The notes beneath the pieces were generated by a model. It was not told the DNA's origin. It saw only the letters and a list, made by a program, of their open reading frames with translations, and ran no database searches. The translations under genes and the position numbers were made by a program. Shown here one piece after another: positions 7,344 through 14,600 of a DNA stretch of 22,658 nt (positions within the stretch are counted from its first letter, which is position 1; the number at the start of each line of letters is the position of its first letter). The DNA comes from an uncultured Collinsella sp. (GTDB lineage Bacteria > Actinomycetota > Coriobacteriia > Coriobacteriales > Coriobacteriaceae): positions 1 to 22,658 of the forward strand of contig URUI01000032.1 in assembly GCA_900551015.1 (NCBI GenBank). The letters run 5' to 3'.

Positions 7344-9644
7344 ATGTTCGCAGCCGCCATCTCGCTCGTCGGTCTTGCGGCGACCGCCTACCTTGTCTTG
7401 CGCGAGGCCAAGGCCGTTCGCGCACAGTCGGGCACCGTTGCCAAAGGCACTCTTGGATGGAGCGTCGCCTTCGGCCTGTTCCAGGTCTTTTTGACCATTT
7501 GGGGCGCCGTGGGCCTCGTCGCCCAAAACGAGCCGCTCGCCTTTGTGATGCTCATCCTGACCAATGCCATCCTTACCGGATGCGCCTGGGCCAGCATCGC
7601 CCGCGACCGCATCGCCCCGCGCGTCTTTGCGTTCGCCGGGTCCGATGCCCCCGTCCCCACCGGCAAGCTCGCCCGCCTGCGCGGAGCCTTTGTGGGCAAA
7701 CCGCTCGTCGCCGCCGTCCTGTGCCTGCTGCTCGCCGGCGTCTTTGCGCTGCTGGGCATGGAGGTCTCGTCCAACCACGACTTTACCTGGGTCTACCCCC
7801 TGTGCATCCTGCTCGAATGGGCCATTATCACCGTGCTCATGGTCGGCTTGTTCTTCCTATTCCAGCGCCACGGCGCAGCTCCCGCGGTCCTGGCCTTTGC
7901 CCTCTTTGTCCTAGGCATTGCCGAGTTCTTCGTCATCACGTTTAAATCCATGCCCATCCAGCCGGGCGACCTTTCGGCCATCTCCACCGCCGCCGCAGTC
8001 GCCGGCACCGGCTACACCTTCTCCATCTCGTTGTTCTGCGTGCTGTCCATGGGCTTTACCGCCATCGCCATGCTGCTATGCGAGTACGCCGGCCTGGTGG
8101 CACCGCACCGTCAGAAGGGTGCCGTCAACGCCAAGCGCATGCTGCTCATCAACCTGCTCGTGGCGGTGCTGTGCCTGGGCGGCGTGACCGCGCATGTCAC
8201 GCTTATCGACTACTACAACACCCTCGGCATCACCGTCTACACCTGGCGTCCGCTCGAGAGCTACTGGCGCGAGGGCTATCTGCCTGCCTTTATTAGTGCA
8301 GCACAGTCCATCAAGCCGCCCAAACCCGCCGACTACTCCGTCGACGATGCCAAGGCCACGCTCAAAAAGTACGCCAAGGCCTACGACAAGTCCGACGCGG
8401 CCAAGAGCGACGAGCGCGCCGCCGCAAAGGAGCAATTCGACAGCGAGAAGCCCACGGTCATCGCCATCATGAACGAGACCTTCTCGGACCTGTCCATCTA
8501 CCAGAACATGCGCGCCGGCTACGAGGGCCCGCAGTACTTTAAGAACCTGTCCAACTGCCTCAGCCGCGGCAAGCTCTACGTGAGTGCCTACGGCGGCGGC
8601 ACCGCCAATACCGAGTTTGAGTTTATGACCGGCAACTCCATGGCCAACCTTGGCTCGGGCGTGTACCCCTACACCATCTACAACATGGAGACGACCGGGA
8701 ACCTGGCAGAGCAGTTCAAATCGCTCGGCTATTCCACCACGGCCATGCACCCCAACCACGCCACCAACTGGAACCGCGAGAACGTCTATAAGGACTTTGG
8801 CTTTGACCAGTTCCTGTCCATCAACGATTTCCAGGGCGCCGATACCCTGCGCGGCATGGTGACCGACCAGGCTACCTACGACAAGATTCTGGAGCTGCTC
8901 GACCAGAACGCCGACCCGCAGTTCATCTTCGATGTGACCATGCAGAACCACTCGGGCTACGACACGGGCCTGCTGCCGGCAGATAAGCAGATGCACCTCA
9001 ACATCGACACGACCGATCTGGACGCCAAGACCGTCGAGGACGGCACGCTCTCCGATGTCGACGAGTATGTCTCGTGCATCGAGCAGTCCGACCAGGCGCT
9101 GCGCTACTTCCTTAACGCCTTAAGCAAGCTCGACCGCAAGGTGGTCGTGGTGTTCTGGGGCGACCATCAGCCGTTCTTCCCGTCCAAGTTCAATGACAAG
9201 TGGTTTACCAACGAGGACGACGCCACGCACCAGGAGCGTCTGTGGCAGACCGACTACATCATCTGGGCCAACTACGACGTTGCCGGCTGCGACCAGACAA
9301 GCGAGGTCGACGACTTGTCCACCAACTACCTGTCCACGCAGCTTATGCAGTTGATCGGCGCACCGCTGTCCGACTACCAGAAGGCGCACATGACGCTGCG
9401 CAAGTCGCTGTCCGCCATCAACTCGGTCGGCTACGAGGACGCCAGCCTGCGCTGGGCGCTCTCCTCCAACGTCACCGGTGACGACGCCGCTGCCGCAGCC
9501 GCCACCAAGGCGCGCGAGGATTACGCCAAGATGCAGTATTACGAGATGTTCCGCGACGGCAAGAACGTGTATACCGAGCACTTCCAGACCGAGGCCAACG
9601 AGACCGACCCCAACCTGGCACCGGGCACGACGAAGATCAAGTAG
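7344..9644 (+). CDS. LtaS-like membrane phosphoglycerol transferase / sulfatase-fold enzyme
   Basis: This is a membrane-anchored alkaline-phosphatase-fold enzyme of the LTA synthase family, 766 residues, probably transferring glycerol phosphate or a similar group to a surface polymer outside the cell. About eight hydrophobic segments cover residues 1-310. The catalytic domain follows, with NETFSDL (metal-ligand Glu about 378), GGGTANTEFEFMTG (nucleophile Thr about 420), HPNHATNWNR, TMQNHSGYDTG, and GDHQPFF (Asp 607 and His 608). The start at 7344 is chosen over the upstream open frame because GAGGAG precedes the ATG by about seven bases and the hydrophobic N terminus begins there. No neighbouring teichoic-acid genes are visible, so the exact polymer is unknown. 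The stem-loop at 9665-9794 follows the stop and may terminate transcription. Confidence 0.88.
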   Translation: MFAAAISLVGLAATAYLVLREAKAVRAQSGTVAKGTLGWSVAFGLFQVFLTIWGAVGLVAQNEPLAFVMLILTNAILTGCAWASIARDRIAPRVFAFAGSDAPVPTGKLARLRGAFVGKPLVAAVLCLLLAGVFALLGMEVSSNHDFTWVYPLCILLEWAIITVLMVGLFFLFQRHGAAPAVLAFALFVLGIAEFFVITFKSMPIQPGDLSAISTAAAVAGTGYTFSISLFCVLSMGFTAIAMLLCEYAGLVAPHRQKGAVNAKRMLLINLLVAVLCLGGVTAHVTLIDYYNTLGITVYTWRPLESYWREGYLPAFISAAQSIKPPKPADYSVDDAKATLKKYAKAYDKSDAAKSDERAAAKEQFDSEKPTVIAIMNETFSDLSIYQNMRAGYEGPQYFKNLSNCLSRGKLYVSAYGGGTANTEFEFMTGNSMANLGSGVYPYTIYNMETTGNLAEQFKSLGYSTTAMHPNHATNWNRENVYKDFGFDQFLSINDFQGADTLRGMVTDQATYDKILELLDQNADPQFIFDVTMQNHSGYDTGLLPADKQMHLNIDTTDLDAKTVEDGTLSDVDEYVSCIEQSDQALRYFLNALSKLDRKVVVVFWGDHQPFFPSKFNDKWFTNEDDATHQERLWQTDYIIWANYDVAGCDQTSEVDDLSTNYLSTQLMQLIGAPLSDYQKAHMTLRKSLSAINSVGYEDASLRWALSSNVTGDDAAAAAATKAREDYAKMQYYEMFRDGKNVYTEHFQTEANETDPNLAPGTTKIK

Positions 9645-9664
9645 CGGGTCGCTCATAACTGAAA

Positions 9665-9794
9665 CGTCTGTCCGGGCGGAGGCATATAAGGTTCCCTGCT
9701 CGGACAGTCCTGCGCAAGACGGAGGCCACATTAAGTGGCCTCCTTTGCGTGCGGAACTCGCGATGAACCTTATATGCCTCCGCCCGGACAGACG
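9665..9794. repeat. Structured stem-loop element, copy A
   Basis: Outer arms 9665-9693 and 9766-9794 are perfectly complementary over 29 bp. The 72-bp core between them contains a second hairpin (9721-9729 and 9735-9743). The core is present almost unchanged, in the opposite orientation, in copy B at 10203-10329, while the outer arms of A and B are unrelated. It starts 21 bp after the LtaS-like stop, so it may serve as a terminator. It could also be a mobile palindromic element or part of a structured RNA; the sequence alone does not decide. Confidence 0.8.
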
Positions 9795-9849
9795 CCTTGT
9801 TGTTGGAGCACGGCTTGTCATGGGGGTATCCGCTGAACATATATAAGTT

Positions 9850-9872
9850 GAAGGCCACATTAAGTGGCCTTC
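9850..9872. repeat. Solo copy of the GGCCAC-ATTAA-GTGGCC hairpin
   Basis: Arms 9850-9858 and 9864-9872 are perfectly complementary over 9 bp around ATTAA. This repeats the innermost hairpin of copies A and B without the rest of the element, and stands 8 bp before the 62-bp array. TTTG follows on the plus strand, so weak terminator activity is possible. Confidence 0.65.
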
Positions 9873-9880
9873 TTTGTATT

Positions 9881-10174
9881 CGGAAAGTGTGTCCCGGAAT
9901 CTGCCTTCGGAATGGGACGCAGTTTCCGCTTGAGGGCCTGTTGGGAAAGCGCATCCCACTTCAAGAGTAAATTCCGGGTCGCACTTTCCGCTAAGGCTCT
10001 CAACCGGAAAGTGCATCCCATTCCAAGCCTTAATTCCGGGACATAGTTTCCGGACAAGACATCAACCGGAAAGTGGGGACCACTCTGAGCGTCGATTCTG
10101 GGACACACTTTCCGAAACACCGCCCATCCGGAAAGCCCGTCCCACTCTGAATACATCCGGGCATGGAATATCCG
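9881..10174. repeat. 62-bp-period palindromic repeat array, five units
   Basis: Units begin at 9881, 9943, 10005, 10067 and 10129, exactly 62 bp apart. Each is an imperfect palindrome of about 48 bp running from CGGAAA through TCCC to GGG and then TTTCCG, followed by a 14-bp spacer. Units are diverged from one another. Open reading frames across the array are by-products of the repeats and are not called. Together with copies A and B and the solo hairpin, the array fills the roughly 700-bp gap 9645-10348, in which I see no gene. Confidence 0.85.
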
Positions 10175-10202
10175 CTTATTAGGCCTTCCGTCAATAAAGG
10201 GG

Positions 10203-10329
10203 CGCCCTCCCGAGCGGCGGGCTCGAAGTTCATCGCGAGTTCCGCACGCAAAGAAGGCCACTTAATGTGGCCTTCGTCTTGCGCAGGACTGTAGAGCAGG
10301 GAACTTCGTGCCCGCCGCCCGGGAGGGCG
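10203..10329. repeat. Structured stem-loop element, copy B
   Basis: Outer arms 10203-10230 and 10302-10329 are complementary at 26 of 28 positions and bear no resemblance to the arms of copy A. The 71-bp core (10231-10301) equals the reverse complement of the copy A core except at one compensatory base pair of the inner hairpin (10253-10261 with 10267-10275) and one small indel/substitution. It lies 19 bp beyond the stop of the LAATG gene on the other strand and may end that operon's transcript. Confidence 0.8.
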
Positions 10330-10348
10330 TTGCGTTTAGAAGATGAAC

Positions 10349-11047
10349 CTAGCGCTTATCCCTCCGGGACAAAAGAAGTGCGGCTATAAATGCGATGATT
10401 GCAAGTGTCAGCAACACCAAAAGCAACGTGAGCGTGTTGTCGCCCGTTGCCGCCAGACCAAGCAAGCCGGGCTTCTTGCTGTCAGCAGACTGCACGGGAA
10501 TCTTCTCGCCATCGTCCTCGGCGGTAATCTCCCAGCGAATGGTCTTGTTTGCGTCGGCAACCTCGTTGCCCACCGATGTCGGAACGTTTAGCTGCAAATT
10601 AAGCACCGTGCTGCCATCGCTCGTAAACGTGGCGATTTGCGTGGGATAAGCGAACGCGCTGCCCGGTGTTCCTGTCTGGAGCCAACCTGCAGAGCCATCG
10701 CCCGCCGACGCCGTTAGGGTAATGGGCGACAGCAGGCGTGCCGTCTCGTGATCGACAACGGCACGCACAAACACGCGCACCTGGGACTTTACGCCCGTGG
10801 CACGAATCTCTATCTGCTGATCACGCACATCGCCAGGCATCAGATCTTTAAAGGCCAAAAACAGATCGGGCTCCCCCGAGGAGTCCGTCGCCCCCGAGAC
10901 CGTCAGCTGACGCGCATTTCCGTCATAGGCAATCGCGGGAGTATCGGCAAACGCACGGGCGGGAACAGCGAGCGCGACCACGCAGAAAATGGCCGCGACC
11001 ATGCAACGCAAGGAGCGCGCAACACCTTTACGAATCGGGAACGCCAT
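10349..11047 (-). CDS. Secreted protein with LAATG cell-wall sorting signal
   Basis: This is a 232-residue surface protein. Residues 1-34 are a signal peptide with a basic start (FPIRKGVARSLR), a hydrophobic core and a likely AFA|DT cleavage. The middle domain carries FLAFKDLMPGDVRDQQIEI, a PGD motif seen in TasA-like and related beta-sandwich proteins of SipW clusters. The C terminus is a sorting signal: LAATG at about 198-202, a hydrophobic stretch of about 22 residues, and SRRDKR. LAxTG rather than LPxTG is the known preference of class E sortases of Actinobacteria. No sortase gene is in the window. GGAGG lies nine bases before the ATG, and the gene begins 2 nt after the preceding stop. 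As the last gene of the fibre operon, it is the likely wall anchor of the system (inference). Confidence 0.82.
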   Translation of the reverse strand: MAFPIRKGVARSLRCMVAAIFCVVALAVPARAFADTPAIAYDGNARQLTVSGATDSSGEPDLFLAFKDLMPGDVRDQQIEIRATGVKSQVRVFVRAVVDHETARLLSPITLTASAGDGSAGWLQTGTPGSAFAYPTQIATFTSDGSTVLNLQLNVPTSVGNEVADANKTIRWEITAEDDGEKIPVQSADSKKPGLLGLAATGDNTLTLLLVLLTLAIIAFIAALLLSRRDKR

Positions 11048-11049
11048 AC

Positions 11050-11631
11050 TTACGCACCTCCATGCGGCGGCACCAGCACGTCATTCTCGACCGAGCAACC
11101 CCATGCGTCGTGCACGGCCTCATCGGGCGTCGCCTGGACCGCCTGAGTGGAGATATCCACGACAAGATTGCGACCTTCGGTTGCCTTGAGCTCGGTAACC
11201 CTATTAATGAGCACGCCGGTTTCCGCGCCGGGAGCGACGGGCGACGTCCAGTAATAGAACCCGTCGCTCGCCTTAACCCAGTTATAAGCCGAGTTCGCGC
11301 CCGAGGCATCAGCCACGCTCCACGCAATCTCGTAATCCGCCTCACCCTTCGGCTCCTCCTTCGGCTCATCCCACAGGCGTGCGCCATCCTGGTCCTGCCA
11401 GTAGATATCCACTGCAGCACGAATATAGGCGGGCGCGGTACCCGTGTTCTTCGCCTTGACATCGCTTTTCACTTTGCCGTTGAGCGTTTCCTGAACCGAT
11501 GGCGTCACCGACCCGATGCCGAACTGGTTGACCAGCACGCCCGTAACCGAAAGCCAGGCCAACGTGCCTGCCGTACCGGCCAGGAGGATAACCCCCACCA
11601 GCAAGGCGATGATGCGCTTGCGCTTGGACAT
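11050..11631 (-). CDS. SipW-class secreted protein (TasA/camelysin-like), third copy
   Basis: This is a 193-residue protein with the signal segment typical of SipW substrates: basic MSKRKR, then LLVGVILLAGTAGTLAWLS at about residues 10-28. The body is a probable TasA/camelysin-like beta sandwich with FGIGSVTPSVQETL, AKNTGTAPAYIRAAVDI and AVQATPDEAVHDAWG. The 'AVQA' ending also occurs in the SipW-class protein at 17099-17746. It has an excellent ribosome site, AAGGAGG, overlapping the stop of the giant gene, and starts 1 nt after that stop, implying translational coupling. It is probably processed by the SipW peptidase of this operon and may be a minor or adaptor subunit of the fibre (inference). 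Confidence 0.8.
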   Translation of the reverse strand: MSKRKRIIALLVGVILLAGTAGTLAWLSVTGVLVNQFGIGSVTPSVQETLNGKVKSDVKAKNTGTAPAYIRAAVDIYWQDQDGARLWDEPKEEPKGEADYEIAWSVADASGANSAYNWVKASDGFYYWTSPVAPGAETGVLINRVTELKATEGRNLVVDISTQAVQATPDEAVHDAWGCSVENDVLVPPHGGA

Positions 11632-11632
11632 G

Positions 11633-14600
11633 CTAATCCTCCTTCTTTGCTACGTTGCCGTTGCTCCAAACGTTATGGGCACGATTGCTGCCGTCGATCC
11701 ATTTGTCGTTCACACGCGTGTTCGTGCAGGTGAACGTGGCATCGTTCGCGCTCGATGCAGCGGAGATAGTCGCCTGCGCCTTATCGCCCGGCTGCTTGCC
11801 AGGGACGCCGATTTGGTTGCTGTAGCGCCATGCCCACGCTGAGTCCTCCTCGACGGTGTAGATACCCGCCGGGACCGCAAGCTCGATAGCGCCGGAGTAC
11901 CAGGCGGAACCGTCCTTCAGCTGCGCATCCGATGACACCGTTACCTCAACCGTGCGCTCCTCCAAGGCGTTGCCGTCCATGCCGGCCCGGGAAACCTTGA
12001 AGCGGAACGTCTTGCCCTTCGCCCAGCTATCCTGGGTTTGCTTGACGATCTTGAGCGTATGCGTAGCGGCGAAATCGAACACCGCATTGCCATCGCTCTG
12101 AGTGCCGTCGCCCGTGAGCTTGTAGTCCAAACGATTCGTCAGCTCAAACGAGCCCTCGCCTGAACCCGAACTGTAAAGCGAGACATACTTCCCGTTGACA
12201 GGCGCAGGAGTCTGGCCAGGAAGACCATAGCCCACGCGGTCAACGTGCACCGTCAGTTGCGTGCCCATGAAGGGCTTTGCAAAGCAAGCCTTGAACGGCG
12301 CCTTATCGCTCTTGTCATCTATCGTGTTCGCGGCATTGGGATCAAGCAACCACTTGAGCTGCCCGGTCACATTCTTAGGGCTCGCATCGTCCGATGTGTC
12401 GTTAGCGACGACCTTATACGTCACCGGATACAAATCCATGTTGGCTGTAACCGGTTTACCCTTGAAGTCGCTCCACGCCACAGCTTTGTCGCCATTAACC
12501 CACTGCCACTCCAAGAACAACTCCTTCAAGCTGCTATCCGCTCGCTCGCCCAGGAATGCGACGATTGCGGAGTAGGCTTCGGGATCGTAGGCCACTTCCT
12601 TTGGCTCCATGACGGGTTCACCCTTGTCGTCATAGACCGGGTTGCCGCTCTCGTCCATCTTGGGCACCTTAACTGTCTGAACAAAGCCGGCATTGCCATC
12701 CTGGCCACGCAGAACACTCGTATCGTTCGGGTCTACCGTAGCGGTGTAGATGACGTTGCCTTCGGTGTCGTGATAGCGCACTTTAAGCGGCGTCTTCTTG
12801 TACACCGCAGTGTAGGTCACGCTCTCAAAGGGCTCGCTGCCCTCGAGGGGATACTTCTCATCGTCAGTCATCAGGGTGTACTGCCCGTCATTGACATAAT
12901 CGCGCGACCAGCCGACAAAGTCGTACTTGGTGCCGTCAGTGCCCTCAACCTCCTCGGCGGCCTTGACCTCAAGAGAAATCTGGTCGCCGGAATCAGTGCG
13001 GCCGAGGCTACGGACAAGATCGGGATTCGCAAGTTTAGAGTCAATGTTCGATTGAACGGTAACCAGGCTGGGACGGTAGACCGGGTACAGCTCCATGGGG
13101 GCCTTGACCACGGTAGAAGCACTCACCATACGGATGCCCTCTGACCAAGCGACATAGCCCTTGCCAGGTGCCGGCTCGGCTTCCGTCCAGCCCACGAAGA
13201 CGTTGAACTTGCCTGTATCCGCATCGATAGTGCTGACGTCATAAGTAGGCTTCGGGATGCCGCCATTAAGGTTGCCGAGCATATCGTCTTGCTGAGCAAC
13301 TTTGCCGTCCACATCCGTGGCATTGAGGTGGTACACAACCGCCAACGGCGAATAGTACGCCACGAATGTATAGGCTCCGCCAGGTTCCACCGGATAAGAG
13401 CAAGTACCATGCTCCACATCGTAGGGAAGCGTCTTGATCTCGCCGTTCGGAAGCTCGATCTCAACCTTCTGCAACTTATACAGCTCACCGCCTGCTTTAT
13501 AAACCGGCGTCGTAACGTCAGGGGTCACCGTTGCCGTAGCAGGATTGGTGTCCGCGTTGATAACGGGAGCGATGTTGTAGCTAGGCACATTGACCTTGTC
13601 CGTACCCTCAAAACCTGCGCGATGCAGGTTGGTGGTGTAGCTGACGTCGTACTTTGCGTAGACGGGATAGGCATCCTGCCACTGGGTGACCTTGGACTCG
13701 TCGGTCGCCAGATACGGCTCTGCCTTATCCGGATCACTCGTCACATAGGAGTCGCCGGCGACGTCGTAGATATACTTCCAGACGTCAGAATCCTTCTGAA
13801 CCTCGGCGGTCGAAATCCAGCCCAGGAACTTATAGCCCGGCACGGCCATGTCGGCATCGGTCGGGGAAGCTTCGAGGGTCAGGGGGCTCTCATACGATCC
13901 CTTCTCACCATCTTCTGGCTTTTCGGCCACTTTAACCGACTTATTAACATGCGGGTAGTAATACGTGAACGTCGGATCCGCCCCGTTCACCTTGGTCTGC
14001 AGCAAGTTACTCTCATAGCGCCGCGTGGCAGTCCTCACGACATTATCGCCCTTGTTGTAGAAATTAACGTCCGTGGTAATCATCGCGCGAACGTAGTACT
14101 TCTTATCTGTACGCACCATGCTCTCGATGGGATTTTTCACATATGTCCAATATTCACCATCGCGCTCAAGCGTCCAGAAATTCAGGCGATAGCGATCATT
14201 CACCGGTTTGACCGTTACGTTCAGCGAAGCCGAAGTCCAAGTATCGCTTAGCGTTGCAGCGCCTGGAAAATCGGTATCGGCATAGAGGTTTTTTAGAGTA
14301 TCGGCTCCCGTATCGTTTTTAACGTTGTGCGAGTACGCGTTAAGGGGACTCACGACAAGGGTTTCCTTCGTGAAGCGCGTGCCACACGTTTCATAACTAT
14401 CCTTTATACCGTGGTCAACATGCTCCGGGCCCCAGTGGACGACGTTTTCACGCACGAAGGTACTACCGACGTTTTCCTCAAAGGGCGTTTGATAGCGATT
14501 CCAAACGGAACAAAGTAGCTTGCTGTCCGTAAACTCATGGTTGGTATAAGCCCGAACGTAATAATCCACTCGGTACTCAAAGCGGGCGATGTAGGTATGC

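Noticed and set aside
9881..10174. CRISPR-like look of the regularly spaced repeat array
   Set aside because: Units are palindromic and diverged, the 14-bp spacers are too short and are themselves related between the two arrays, and no cas genes are present.
9860..10261. Open reading frame of about 130 codons on the minus strand over the 62-bp array, with repeated SG(K/N) and FP-type peptides
   Set aside because: The peptide repeats follow directly from the DNA repeats. There is no convincing ribosome site, and the frame runs across stem-loop B and the array.
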